The position numbers and the translations under genes were made by a program. DNA of 64,000 nt. Origin: Pararhodospirillum oryzae (GTDB lineage: Bacteria > Pseudomonadota > Alphaproteobacteria > Rhodospirillales > Rhodospirillaceae). The DNA lies in assembly GCF_007992075.1 (NCBI RefSeq), contig NZ_BJZO01000003.1:1-64000 (forward strand), read 5' to 3'. Positions 21,225-29,668 of the stretch are shown piece after piece. A model generated the notes under the pieces. That model was not told the origin of the DNA. It saw only the letters and a program-made list of their open reading frames with translations, and did not search any database. The first letter of the stretch is position 1; the number at the start of each line of letters is the position of its first letter.

Positions 21225-22481
21225 TCAGGAATTCATCGCTTCGAAGAAATCGTCGTTGTTCTTGGTTTCCTTCATCTTGCCCAGAAGGAATTCCATGGCG
21301 TCCTGGGTGCCCATGGGCGACAGGATGCGACGCAGCACCCACATCTTCGACAGCACGTCGCGGCGCACCAGCAGTTCTTCCTTTCGGGTGCCCGACCGGG
21401 TGATGTCGATCGAGGGGAAGATGCGGCGGTCGGCCAGCTTGCGGTCCAGGATGATTTCCGAGTTACCGGTGCCCTTGAACTCTTCGAAGATCACTTCGTC
21501 CATGCGCGAGCCGGTATCGATCAGGGCGGTGGCGATGATGGTCAGCGACCCCCCTTCCTCGATATTGCGCGCGGCGCCAAAGAAGCGTTTGGGCTTTTGC
21601 AAGGCGTTGGCGTCCACGCCACCGGTCAGAACCTTGCCCGAGCTGGGCACCACGGTGTTGTAGGCGCGAGCCAGACGGGTAATGGAATCGAGCAAGATCA
21701 CGACATCGCGCTTGTGCTCGACCAGCCGCTTGGCTTTTTCGCTGACCATTTCCGCCACCTGGACATGGCGGGCCGCCGGTTCGTCGAAGGTGGAGCTGAC
21801 AACCTCGCCGTTCACCGAGCGGGCCATGTCGGTCACTTCCTCCGGCCGCTCGTCGATGAGCAGCACGATCAGGTAGACCTCGGGATTATTGGCGGTAATG
21901 GCGTGGGCAATGTTTTGCAGCATCACGGTCTTGCCGGTGCGCGGCGGCGCCACGATCAAGGCGCGCTGCCCCTTGCCCAGGGGGGTGATCAGATCAATGA
22001 CCCGGGTGGTGAATTCCTTGCGGGTCGGATCGTCGATTTCGAGCTTCAGGCGTTCGTCGGGATAAAGCGGGGTCAGGTTATCGAAGTTGATGCGGTGACG
22101 AACCGCCTCGGGAACCTCGAAATTAATCTTGTTGACCTTGAGGAGGGCAAAATAACGCTCGCCATCCTTGGGGGAGCGGATCTGTCCCTCGACCGTATCG
22201 CCCGTTCTTAGCCCAAAACGACGAACCTGGCTGGGCGAAATATAAATGTCGTCGGGGCCGGGAAGATAATTGGCTTCTGGAGCCCGGAGAAAACCAAAGC
22301 CATCTTGAAGGATCTCAAGAACACCCTCACCAAATATGGCCGTATCGTTTTCCGCAAGTTGCTTGAGGATCGCAAACATCATGTCCTGCTTGCGAAGGCT
22401 GCTTGCGTTTTCAATTTCAAGCGATTCCGCAAAGGACAACAAGTCAGCAGGTGATTTCTTTTTCAATTCCTGAAGATGCAT
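21225..22481 (-). CDS. rho: Transcription termination factor Rho
   Basis: Hexameric RNA-dependent helicase that ends untranslated transcripts. The 418-aa product starts [19 protein letters not shown]. It has the Rho N-terminal and cold-shock-like RNA-binding domains (GFGFLR-type segment [20 protein letters not shown]), the P-loop [15 protein letters not shown], the Walker B region [15 protein letters not shown] and the Q-loop region. The frame is open upstream to 22550, but the ATG at 22481 gives the exact family start. In alphaproteobacteria rho commonly lies by the hem genes at the origin, as here. Confidence 0.98.
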   Translation of the reverse strand: MHLQELKKKSPADLLSFAESLEIENASSLRKQDMMFAILKQLAENDTAIFGEGVLEILQDGFGFLRAPEANYLPGPDDIYISPSQVRRFGLRTGDTVEGQIRSPKDGERYFALLKVNKINFEVPEAVRHRINFDNLTPLYPDERLKLEIDDPTRKEFTTRVIDLITPLGKGQRALIVAPPRTGKTVMLQNIAHAITANNPEVYLIVLLIDERPEEVTDMARSVNGEVVSSTFDEPAARHVQVAEMVSEKAKRLVEHKRDVVILLDSITRLARAYNTVVPSSGKVLTGGVDANALQKPKRFFGAARNIEEGGSLTIIATALIDTGSRMDEVIFEEFKGTGNSEIILDRKLADRRIFPSIDITRSGTRKEELLVRRDVLSKMWVLRRILSPMGTQDAMEFLLGKMKETKNNDDFFEAMNS

Positions 22482-22827
22482 GGACGGTCTCAGCCTGCGG
22501 AAAGGGAAGAAGGCGCATCGCGGCGTCCAGCGGCGCGGCACGGGCAGCACGCGGCAAAGGACGACGTCCGACGAACGGACCAGGAAACGCCGAAGAGAAA
22601 GGAAAAAATAACCCCTCGTCCGCGTACACGACCTTATGGCCGATCAACGACCAGGACGGAGATCATTTTTTTCGGGATGGAAGTGGGCCACAAGGGCCCT
22701 TAGGGGAAGGCTTCTCAGGTGTAACGCCGTGCCTGCGGTCCGTCAACGCCTATGAGCAGGGATCCCCGGGCCGCCGCTCCGAAATCCCGCCCCCTGGTGC
22801 GCCGGGGCGGGACTGGAGCGACGCACC
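22482..22827 (-). other. Upstream region of rho
   Basis: This 346-bp gap separates hemJ from rho, both leftward. It holds a terminator-like hairpin for hemJ (22785-22812) and presumably the rho promoter and a leader; rho is often autoregulated through its leader. I see no clear -35/-10 pair and no convincing gene. Confidence 0.5.
22785..22812 (-). terminator. Hairpin downstream of hemJ
   Basis: Perfect 9-bp stem TCCCGCCCC/GGGGCGGGA (22785-22793, 22804-22812) with a 10-nt loop lies 15 bases after the hemJ stop. On the minus strand it is followed by only a short TTT, so it is a weak intrinsic terminator candidate. Confidence 0.55.
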
Positions 22828-23268
22828 TTAAAGCTGCGGCTTAAGGATGACCAACGGAACAATGACGAGCATCAGAACCGTCGGAACTTCGTTGGCGTAG
22901 CGATAAAACACGTGCGGACGCGTGTTGCGGTCCTCGGCGAAATCCTTTTGCCAGCGCACATAGTACACGTGCATCAAAATCATGCCCGCGACCATCAGCA
23001 GCTTGAGGTGCAGCCAGCCATCGCTCAGCCAGTCGCCCATCAGCAAGGGGCCGGTCACGGCCACGACCACCAACGACGGGTTCATGATCGCCTTGACCAG
23101 GCGCCGTTCCATGACCTTGAACTTTTCCGAGGTGGGCGAGCCGACCGGTTCGGTCGCATGGTACACAAACAAACGCGGCAGGTAGAACAGCCCGGCCATC
23201 CACGTGATCACGGCAATCACGTGAAGCGCCTTGACCCATAAATACAAATCTGTCCCAAACGAAAGCAT
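22828..23268 (-). CDS. hemJ: Protoporphyrinogen oxidase HemJ
   Basis: A 146-aa four-helix integral membrane protein that oxidises protoporphyrinogen IX to protoporphyrin IX. The N-terminal helix contains LYLWVKALHVIAVITWMAGL and a conserved histidine (His16 region), followed by LPRLFVYH. A second conserved stretch is VYYVRWQKDFAEDRN with helices on either side. The ATG at 23268 was chosen over the open frame to 23340 because it gives the family start. It lies 23 bases after hemH in the same direction, so hemE-hemH-hemJ supply the last steps of protohaem synthesis together. Confidence 0.93.
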   Translation of the reverse strand: MLSFGTDLYLWVKALHVIAVITWMAGLFYLPRLFVYHATEPVGSPTSEKFKVMERRLVKAIMNPSLVVVAVTGPLLMGDWLSDGWLHLKLLMVAGMILMHVYYVRWQKDFAEDRNTRPHVFYRYANEVPTVLMLVIVPLVILKPQL

Positions 23269-23291
23269 GGCCTTGTTCCTTGTAGCTCCCC

Positions 23292-24335
23292 TCAGGCGGC
23301 CGTTGGCCGGTTGGGGCAGCGCCGACACACCGTATCGCATATCCGGCGGTTGATATGCGTGCTGGGGCCGTCCTTGACCCGGACCGCCCGTTCAACCAGA
23401 TCGGCCAGCCCGCCGATGAACGCGGGATGCCGGCCCACCGTGGGAACCCTCAGGTACAAGGGCACGCCCTTGTGACTTGCGAGGTGGGCATACTCCAGAT
23501 CCAGCTCGACCAGGGTTTCCGAGTGCTCGGACACGAACGCCACGGGCACCACCACCACCGGCCGCCCGGCCGCGCCGGCCCGGGTAATTTCGTCCTCGGT
23601 GCTGGGACCAATCCACTCCATTGGTCCCACCCGGCTTTGAAAACACAAGCGGGCCTCGATGGTGGGGGCGCCCAGCCGGTCCACCACCGCCGCCACCGTT
23701 TCCTCGACCTGTTTTTGGTAGGGGTCGCCAGCCTCTATGATCTTGCGCGGCAGGCCATGGGCCGAGAACAGCACCACCGGCTCGCCCACCCGGCGCGCCT
23801 GCGCCACGCGCACGGCCGTCAGTTCCGCCATGGCGGCGACCAGCCCGGGTTCGGTGGGGTAGCAGCAGATCCGGTTGGTTGGCACCTCCAGACCCGCTTT
23901 TTGGGCCTCCTCGGCCCATTGCGCGAGCGACGATCCCGCCGTTGTTCCCGAAAACTGTGGATACAACGGCAGCAAGATCAGGTGATCCGGGTTCATCGCC
24001 TGAACCCGGGCCACCGCCTCGCTGATGAACGGCTCCCAGTAGCGCATGGCCACGAAGCAGTGCACATCGTGCCCGCGTTCGGCCAGCAGGCTTTCCAGGG
24101 CTTCGGCCTGGATCTGGGTTTGCTCCAGCAGCGGCGAGTGCCCCCCCAGCCGCGCGTAGATATCGCGCGCGATGGGCGCCCGCCGCCACGAGATCACTTT
24201 CGCCAGGGCATAGCGGATCGGCCCCGGCACGTTCATGATCGCCGGATCATTGAACAGGTTGAACAAGAACGGCCGAACCGCCTCCAGGCTGTTCGGGCCG
24301 CCCAGGTTGAACAATACCACGGCTACGCGCGCCAT
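23292..24335 (-). CDS. hemH: Ferrochelatase
   Basis: Inserts Fe2+ into protoporphyrin IX, the final step of haem synthesis. The 347-aa protein opens VAVVLFNLGGPNSLEAVRPF. It has the catalytic-histidine motif LFSAHGLPRKIIEAGDPY and the second conserved block VGPMEWIGPSTED. The C-terminal cysteines (ICDTVCRRCPN) resemble those of iron-sulphur-cluster-type ferrochelatases, which is an inference. It sits between hemE and hemJ, all leftward. Confidence 0.97.
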   Translation of the reverse strand: MARVAVVLFNLGGPNSLEAVRPFLFNLFNDPAIMNVPGPIRYALAKVISWRRAPIARDIYARLGGHSPLLEQTQIQAEALESLLAERGHDVHCFVAMRYWEPFISEAVARVQAMNPDHLILLPLYPQFSGTTAGSSLAQWAEEAQKAGLEVPTNRICCYPTEPGLVAAMAELTAVRVAQARRVGEPVVLFSAHGLPRKIIEAGDPYQKQVEETVAAVVDRLGAPTIEARLCFQSRVGPMEWIGPSTEDEITRAGAAGRPVVVVPVAFVSEHSETLVELDLEYAHLASHKGVPLYLRVPTVGRHPAFIGGLADLVERAVRVKDGPSTHINRRICDTVCRRCPNRPTAA

Positions 24336-24398
24336 GCCGGCGAATTCCCTTCTTTCGTTCCGGCCTTGGCGGACCGGGTGCCGGTACTCGGATCCCGG

Positions 24399-25445
24399 TT
24401 ACAAGGGGCGTCGCACCAGTTCCATCAGGCGAGCGACGTTTTCCGGGGGCGTCGGGGGCACGATCCCATGACCAAGGTTGAAAATAAAGGGACCGTTTTC
24501 AAGGGCCAACCGAATCTCGCGGATGCTCTTTTCCATGGCTTCGCCGCCCGCGACAACCAGAAGGGGATCCAGGTTGCCCTGGACCGCGCAGTGCGGTTGC
24601 AACGTCTTGGCGGCCCAGCTCACGGGCACGCTGGCATCCAGGCCGACGCCATCGACACCGGTTTCCTTGACGAACTCCTCGTACATCATCGCGGCCCCCT
24701 TGGGGAAGCCGATGACGGGCACGCCCGGGCGTTCCTTGTGGATGCGCCGGGTGATTTCGCCAATCGGGCCGATGACCCACTGGCGGAAATAGGTCTCGGG
24801 CAGCACGCCGGCCCAGGTATCGAACAGCTGGATCGCCTCGGCGCCCGCGTCGATCTGGGCGATCAGGTAGCGGGTGGTGGCTTCGACCAGGGTGTCCATC
24901 AGGCGGGCAAACGCGGCCGGACGGCCGAACATCCACGACTTGGCCTCGGCGAAGTCCTTGCTGGAGCCGCCTTCGAGCATGTAGGTCGCCACCGTCCACG
25001 GAGCGCCCGCGAAACCGATCAGGGACGTGGTTTCGGGAATGGAGCGGGCGAGACCGCTCACGGTGGCCAGCACCGGCGCCAGACGGTCGGTCAGGCCGTC
25101 CAGGGACAAGGTGTCAACGTCGCCGTCCTCGCGAAGGGCATCGAGCACCGGGCCTTCGCCCTGCTTGAACGACACCGAGCGGCCCAGCGCATGGGGCAGC
25201 ACCAGAATGTCTGAAAACAAAATCGCCGCGTCGAAATTGTAGCGACGCAGAGGCTGCAAGGTGACCTCGACCGCCAGATCGGGCGTGTAGCACAGGTCAA
25301 GGAACCCCCCCGCCTGCTCACGCGTGGCGCGATATTCGGGCAGGTAGCGACCGGCCTGGCGCATCAGCCACACCGGCGGCGGAGAAACGGTCTCGCCGGC
25401 CAGGACACGCAAGAACGTCTTTTTTGGTTTGGATGCCTCGGTCAC
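24399..25445 (-). CDS. hemE: Uroporphyrinogen decarboxylase
   Basis: Decarboxylates uroporphyrinogen III to coproporphyrinogen III in haem and bacteriochlorophyll synthesis. The 348-aa protein has the signature [17 protein letters not shown] near residue 23 and the second signature [17 protein letters not shown]. The start is a GTG at 25445 ([10 protein letters not shown]) with GGGAG about 10 bases upstream. The frame runs open to 25673, but that stretch contains the DnaA boxes and is non-homologous. hemE is the gene left of the origin in Caulobacter, where transcription from its promoter is linked to replication. Confidence 0.97.
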   Translation of the reverse strand: MTEASKPKKTFLRVLAGETVSPPPVWLMRQAGRYLPEYRATREQAGGFLDLCYTPDLAVEVTLQPLRRYNFDAAILFSDILVLPHALGRSVSFKQGEGPVLDALREDGDVDTLSLDGLTDRLAPVLATVSGLARSIPETTSLIGFAGAPWTVATYMLEGGSSKDFAEAKSWMFGRPAAFARLMDTLVEATTRYLIAQIDAGAEAIQLFDTWAGVLPETYFRQWVIGPIGEITRRIHKERPGVPVIGFPKGAAMMYEEFVKETGVDGVGLDASVPVSWAAKTLQPHCAVQGNLDPLLVVAGGEAMEKSIREIRLALENGPFIFNLGHGIVPPTPPENVARLMELVRRPL

Positions 25446-25602
25446 GGATCGCTTCTCCCTCGTTGGCAGCCCTTGATACGGCCGGTTGATGGCCGCGCCA
25501 TCGATCCCGGTGTCCCTCCTTAAACCAAGTGAAGGGAAAAAGGAAAGAAGAGGAAGTGGCTGTTGGGCATCGGAAACGTGGGGATCCCCGTAACGGGCGA
25601 AT

Positions 25603-25611
25603 TTATCCACA
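25603..25611 (+). promoter_or_regulatory. DnaA box
   Basis: TTATCCACA, exact match to the strong DnaA consensus, in the hemE-ppsR interval. Confidence 0.85.
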
Positions 25612-25635
25612 GAGTCCCGGGTTATCCCGCCTCCT

Positions 25636-25644
25636 TGTGGATAA
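25636..25644 (-). promoter_or_regulatory. DnaA box, opposite orientation
   Basis: TGTGGATAA on the plus strand is TTATCCACA on the minus strand. It is inverted relative to the box 25 bp to its left. Confidence 0.85.
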
Positions 25645-25880
25645 CAGTGCGAAAAAGAGGGGATAATTGTCATAACACATTGATATTAATGGTGGAAAAG
25701 CGGGTATAACCCCCGCGTGAACAATGGGGAGGAAGACTCGTCATGCCCATTTTTCAGGATATCCCCCCGGGGGTGGAATCGGTTGTCCCCTTGTGCACGA
25801 AAAAGGACGGGCGAGGGGAAGGAAGGGGATGGTTTTCAAGGCCCTGCCGTCCGGGGCCGGGTTATCCCCGTTGTCCCCTG

Positions 25881-25889
25881 TTTTCCACA
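25881..25889 (+). promoter_or_regulatory. Near-consensus DnaA box
   Basis: TTTTCCACA differs from the consensus at one position. It is 245 bp from the paired perfect boxes, near the ppsR start. Confidence 0.5.
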
Positions 25890-25945
25890 GGGCGGATGCG
25901 CTATGACAGGTTTTTCCCGTTATCCCGACCCGTGGAGATCCCCCC

Positions 25946-26773
25946 TTGAACGAGACGCCCTATCACGTGCACCTGGTTTCCGACGCGACGGGCGAGACCC
26001 TGACCAGCGTCATGCGCGCCTGTCTGGTTCAATTCGATGGGGTGCCGATCATCCAACACCGGTGGTGGTTGGTGCGCACGCAAGGACAGGTGGACCGTCT
26101 GATGGAAGGCATTGGCCGCCATCCCGGGCTGGTTGTGTTCACCATGGTTGATCCGGCCATTCGCCAGGCCCTGGAAGAACGCTGCCGCGAGCTGGGCGTG
26201 CCGGTGCTCTCGCTCCTGGACCCGGTGATGGAGGCCCTGGCGCGGCTGTCCCACTCCAAGGCCCATCGCCAGCCCGGGCTTCAACACACCCTCGACGAAG
26301 GCTACTTCGATCGCATCGACGCCATGCAGTTCACCTTGGCCCTGGACGACGGCCAGGCCCTGGACCGGTTGAGCGAGGCCGACGTGGTCGTGGTGGGGGT
26401 GTCGCGTACCTCGAAGACACCGACTTGCATGTTCCTGGCCAACAAGGGAATCCGCGCGGCCAACGTGCCGTTGGTGCCCGAAATCGATCCCCCCCAGGTT
26501 CTTCTCGATCTGAAGGGGCCGCTGGTGGTGGGCCTGACCCGCGATCCGCGCAGCCTTTCCGACATCCGGCGCAACCGCCTTCGGATCATGAACGAGGAAC
26601 GCGATACCACCTACGCCGACCTGGAAGCGGTCGAGCGCGAGGTCACGGCGGCGCGGCGCCTCTATACCCGCATGGGCTGGCTGGTGATTGATGTCACCCG
26701 GCGCTCGATCGAGGAAGTGGCGGCCACCATCATGCAGCGCCTCGCCATGATGCGCGGGGAAACCGGCCTGTGA
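25946..26773 (+). CDS. ppsR: Pyruvate, phosphate dikinase regulatory protein (PpsR/DUF299, RP001 homologue)
   Basis: A 275-aa bifunctional kinase/phosphorylase that uses ADP to inactivate pyruvate phosphate dikinase or PEP synthase, and phosphate to reactivate it. Family features are HVHLVSDATGETL at the N-terminus and the P-loop GVSRTSKTPTCMFLAN. The start is a TTG at 25946 with GGAG 9 bases upstream; no ATG or GTG nearby fits the family start. This is the RP001-type gene flanking the alphaproteobacterial origin and the first gene of a five-gene overlapping operon. The target enzyme is not in the window. Confidence 0.93.
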   Translation: MNETPYHVHLVSDATGETLTSVMRACLVQFDGVPIIQHRWWLVRTQGQVDRLMEGIGRHPGLVVFTMVDPAIRQALEERCRELGVPVLSLLDPVMEALARLSHSKAHRQPGLQHTLDEGYFDRIDAMQFTLALDDGQALDRLSEADVVVVGVSRTSKTPTCMFLANKGIRAANVPLVPEIDPPQVLLDLKGPLVVGLTRDPRSLSDIRRNRLRIMNEERDTTYADLEAVEREVTAARRLYTRMGWLVIDVTRRSIEEVAATIMQRLAMMRGETGL

Positions 26774-27396
26774 CGCCCGCCACGACGCCCGGGAACGCCG
26801 CTCCCGACCTGGTGCTGGCCTCGGGAAGCCCGACGCGCGCGCGGCTTCTGGCGGCGGCTGGCGTGCCGTTTCGCGTGGTGGCCCCGGCCGGGGTCGAGGA
26901 AACGATGAAGGCCATGCTGCGCGCCGACGGGGTGGAGGCTTCGGCCGCCGCCCTGGCCCTGGCCACCGCCAAGGCGCGGGCGGTGTCCACCTTGGAACCC
27001 GGGGCCCTGATTCTGGGCGCCGACCAGATCGCCGACCTGGAGGGCCATTGGCTGGACAAGCCCGGAACGCGCGAGGCCGCGCGCGCGCAGCTTGACCGGC
27101 TGCGCGGTCGCGATCACAAATTGCTGAGCGCGGTGGTTCTGGTTCAAAATGGCGTTCCCCTGTGGTCGCACGTCGAACCGTGCCATCTGGTGATGCGCGC
27201 CTTTTCCGACGCCGTGCGCGAGGCCTATCTGGCCGATCCCGACGACGGATTCCTGGGCTGCGCCGGGGGGTATGAAATCGAGGGGCGGGGCATCGCGCTG
27301 TTCGAGCGCGTGCAGGGGGATGTCTTTGCCATTCAGGGCCTGCCGCTGCTGCCCGTGCTCGCGGCCCTGCGCACCTTGGGAGTCCTGCCGACATGA
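26770..27396 (+). CDS. maf: Maf-family nucleoside triphosphate pyrophosphatase
   Basis: A 208-aa Maf/YceF-type house-cleaning pyrophosphatase acting on nucleotides. It has the N-terminal motif LASGSPTRARLLAAAG (usually SxSPRR), the acidic motif ILGADQIAD, and the central block LDKPGTREAARAQLDRLRG. The GTG start at 26770 overlaps the ppsR stop, and the stop overlaps aroE. The threonine in SPTRARLL and the wording GGYEIEGRG suggest the YceF-like alphaproteobacterial subgroup; exact substrate specificity is not clear. Confidence 0.92.
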   Translation: MTPATTPGNAAPDLVLASGSPTRARLLAAAGVPFRVVAPAGVEETMKAMLRADGVEASAAALALATAKARAVSTLEPGALILGADQIADLEGHWLDKPGTREAARAQLDRLRGRDHKLLSAVVLVQNGVPLWSHVEPCHLVMRAFSDAVREAYLADPDDGFLGCAGGYEIEGRGIALFERVQGDVFAIQGLPLLPVLAALRTLGVLPT

Positions 27397-28253
27397 TTTC
27401 GGGAAAAGCCCGCGTGGCCGCCGTCCTGGGCTGGCCGGTGGCCCATTCGCGTTCGCCCCGGGTGCATGGCTTCTGGCTGGCCCGGCATGGCGTGGATGGC
27501 GCCTACGTGCCGTTGGCCCTGCGACCGGAAAGCGCGATGCAAGGCCTGCGCGCCCTGCCCGCCCTGGGCCTGGCCGGCGCCAACGTCACGGTGCCCCACA
27601 AGGAAACCGCCTTTGCCGCCGCCGACCTGCTCACCGATCGCGCCCGGCGCATTGGCGCGGTCAACACCTTGATCGTTCAAGAGGATGGCCGTCTGCTTGG
27701 GGATAACACCGACGGCTTCGGCTTTCTCGCCAACCTGGAACAGGAAGCACCGGCATGGCGCGCGAACCAGGGCCCGGCCCTGGTGATCGGGGCCGGCGGC
27801 GCGGCCCGCGCCGTGGTGGTGGCGCTGCTGGAAGCCGGCTGCCCGGCGGTGATCCTGGGCAACCGCACCCGCGAGCGGGCCGAGGCCCTGCGCCTGGCCC
27901 TGGCCGGGGTGGCGCCCGAGCTGGCGGCCCGCGTCCGGGTGGTGGACTGGGACGCCTTGCCCCCCGAGGCGGCGAACGCGGCCCTGGTGGTCAACACCAC
28001 CACCCTGGGCATGGTGGGCCACCCGCCGCTTCAGGTCGATCTGGAGGCCCTGCCCGCCTCCGCGCTGGTTACCGATATCGTGTACACGCCCCTGGAAACG
28101 CCGCTGCTCGCCTGGGCCCGCGCCCGGGGCAATCCGGCGGTCGATGGCCTGGGCATGCTGTTGCACCAGGCCCGGCCGGGGTTCGAAGCCTGGTTTGGAG
28201 TCGCGCCCTCCGTGGACGATGCCTTGCGTCGCGCGGTGCTGGAGGACCGATGA
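27393..28253 (+). CDS. aroE: Shikimate dehydrogenase (NADP+)
   Basis: Reduces 3-dehydroshikimate to shikimate in aromatic amino acid synthesis. The 286-aa protein has the substrate-site start VLGWPVAHSRSPRVHGFW. The catalytic Lys/Asp pair lies in ANVTVPHKETAF and GDNTDGFGF. The NADP-binding motif is GAGGAARAVVVAL, and GNRTRERAEAL suggests NADP preference. It overlaps maf and coaE by 4 bases at each end, indicating tight translational coupling. Confidence 0.96.
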   Translation: MISGKARVAAVLGWPVAHSRSPRVHGFWLARHGVDGAYVPLALRPESAMQGLRALPALGLAGANVTVPHKETAFAAADLLTDRARRIGAVNTLIVQEDGRLLGDNTDGFGFLANLEQEAPAWRANQGPALVIGAGGAARAVVVALLEAGCPAVILGNRTRERAEALRLALAGVAPELAARVRVVDWDALPPEAANAALVVNTTTLGMVGHPPLQVDLEALPASALVTDIVYTPLETPLLAWARARGNPAVDGLGMLLHQARPGFEAWFGVAPSVDDALRRAVLEDR

Positions 28254-28942
28254 GCCGGGCCGCCCTGCTCGACCGGCTGGCGCGGCGAAGCCGCCGCGTG
28301 CGGGTGCTGGGGCTCACCGGATCCATCGGCATGGGCAAGACCACCACGGCGGCCATGGCCCGGCGCCTGGGCTGCCCGGTGCACAATGCCGACGCGGTGG
28401 TGCACGCCCTGATGCGCCCGGGCGGGCCGGCGGTGCGGCCCATCCTGGCCGCCTTTCCCACCGTGGCCGACGCGACCGGGGGCATTGATCGCAAGGCGCT
28501 GGGGCGGCTGGTGTTTGGCAATCCCTCCCAACTGCGCCGCCTGGAAAGCATCGTTCATCCCCTGGTGCGGGCCGCCGAGCGCGCCTTCCTGGCCCGGCAG
28601 GCGCGCGCGCGCCGCCCGGTGGTGGTGCTGGATATCCCCTTGCTGTTTGAAACCAAGGGGGAAACCCGCTGCGACCGGGTGGCGGTGGTGTGGGCGCCCG
28701 AGGTCCTGCGCACGCTTCGGGTGCTGGCGCGGCCGGGGATGACGGCAAGTACCCTGGCCCATGTGCGATCGTTGCAAACGACCGAGGCGTTCAAGCGCGC
28801 CAACGCCGACGCCCTGATTCCCACCGGCCTGGGCCATCGTCCGGCCTGGGTGGCACTGCGCCGGGTGCTTCAACACATGCGCCAGGGCCCCGCGTGCCCC
28901 AGCCGGCGCCGCCTGACAAGGACCGTTCGTCCCCATGCGTGA
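28250..28942 (+). CDS. coaE: Dephospho-CoA kinase
   Basis: Final step of coenzyme A synthesis: phosphorylation of dephospho-CoA at the 3' ribose hydroxyl. The 230-aa product starts with an arginine-rich extension of about 17 residues before VLGLTGSIGMGKTTTAAM (P-loop). It also shows HNADAVVHALM and VVLDIPLLFETKGETRCDRV. The ATG at 28250 overlaps the aroE stop; the stop overlaps the dnaQ start by 8 bases. The C-terminal tail (SRRRLTRTVRPHA) is basic and variable. Confidence 0.94.
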   Translation: MSRAALLDRLARRSRRVRVLGLTGSIGMGKTTTAAMARRLGCPVHNADAVVHALMRPGGPAVRPILAAFPTVADATGGIDRKALGRLVFGNPSQLRRLESIVHPLVRAAERAFLARQARARRPVVVLDIPLLFETKGETRCDRVAVVWAPEVLRTLRVLARPGMTASTLAHVRSLQTTEAFKRANADALIPTGLGHRPAWVALRRVLQHMRQGPACPSRRRLTRTVRPHA

Positions 28943-29636
28943 AATCGTTCTGGATACGGAAACCACCGGCCTGGACCCGGCAACCGGGGACCGGCTGGTG
29001 GAAATCGGCTGCATTGAGCTGATCAATCACCTGCCCAGCGGGCAGGAACTGCACCTGTACGTCAACCCCGAACGCGACATGCCCGAGGAAGCCTTTCGGG
29101 TTCATGGCCTGTCGGCGGCGTTCCTGGCCGACAAACCCCTGTTCGCCGAGGTGGTGGACGAGTTCCTGGAATTCATTGGCGACGCGCCGCTGATTATCCA
29201 CAACGCGGCGTTCGACATGAAGTTCCTGAACGCCGAGCTGGCCCGCCTGGGCCGGCCTCCCCTGCCCCGCGAACGGGCCATCGACACCTTGCGCATGGCC
29301 CAGACCCGGTTCCCCGGCTCGCCGGCCAGCCTGGATGCCCTGTGCCGACGCTTTGGCATCGACACCAGCTCGCGCGAGAAGCACGGGGCGCTGATCGACG
29401 TGTTGCTGCTGGCCCAGGTGTATCTGGAACTGGTGGGCGGCCGCGAGCCCGGCCTGGCCCTGGCCGCGAGCGAGGACCGCCAGGGCGCGGGTGAGCGGGT
29501 GGCGATCGAGCGCCCCTTCCGCCCTGCCCGCCCCCACGCCCCCACCCCCGAGGAACTGGAAGCCCACGCCGCGTTCGTGGGCCGGCTCAAGGGGGCGCTG
29601 TGGACCCGCGAGGCGGAGACGGGCAGCGGGGGATAA
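28935..29636 (+). CDS. dnaQ: DNA polymerase III epsilon subunit (3'-5' exonuclease)
   Basis: Proofreading subunit of the replicative polymerase. The 233-aa DEDDh exonuclease has ExoI IVLDTETTGLDP, ExoII IIHNAAFDMKFLN and ExoIII REKHGALIDVLLLA, with all metal ligands and the catalytic histidine present. The ATG at 28935 lies inside the last codons of coaE. It is the last gene of the origin-flanking operon, matching the Caulobacter/Rickettsia order. The HigA-type antitoxin gene converges 32 bases downstream. Confidence 0.96.
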   Translation: MREIVLDTETTGLDPATGDRLVEIGCIELINHLPSGQELHLYVNPERDMPEEAFRVHGLSAAFLADKPLFAEVVDEFLEFIGDAPLIIHNAAFDMKFLNAELARLGRPPLPRERAIDTLRMAQTRFPGSPASLDALCRRFGIDTSSREKHGALIDVLLLAQVYLELVGGREPGLALAASEDRQGAGERVAIERPFRPARPHAPTPEELEAHAAFVGRLKGALWTREAETGSGG

Positions 29637-29668
29637 GGGAGGCGGGAGGAACAACCGATTCTTGCGCC

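Larger units (their letters stand above)
25446..25945. other. oriC: Candidate chromosomal replication origin (oriC)
   Basis: This 500-bp non-coding interval lies between divergent hemE and ppsR, the hemE/RP001 interval that holds the origin in Caulobacter crescentus and is conserved in Rickettsia. It has two perfect, oppositely oriented DnaA boxes (25603-25611 and 25636-25644), a near box at 25881-25889, and four copies of TTATCCC/GGGATAA (25622-25628, 25660-25666, 25862-25868, 25920-25926). An AT-rich stretch (25661-25690) stands out in otherwise GC-rich DNA and could be the unwinding element. I saw no TTAA-N7-TTAA CtrA site. Synteny plus boxes make the call strong but not proven. Confidence 0.8.

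Noticed and set aside
22444-22647. Minus-strand 67-codon frame overlapping the rho start, as a rho leader peptide
   Set aside because: No good ribosome-binding site or recognisable sequence, and random open frames of this length are common at this GC.
25446-25673. N-terminal extension of hemE across the hemE-ppsR interval
   Set aside because: The extra 76 codons have no hemE homology and contain perfect DnaA boxes; the GTG at 25445 with a Shine-Dalgarno gives the family start.
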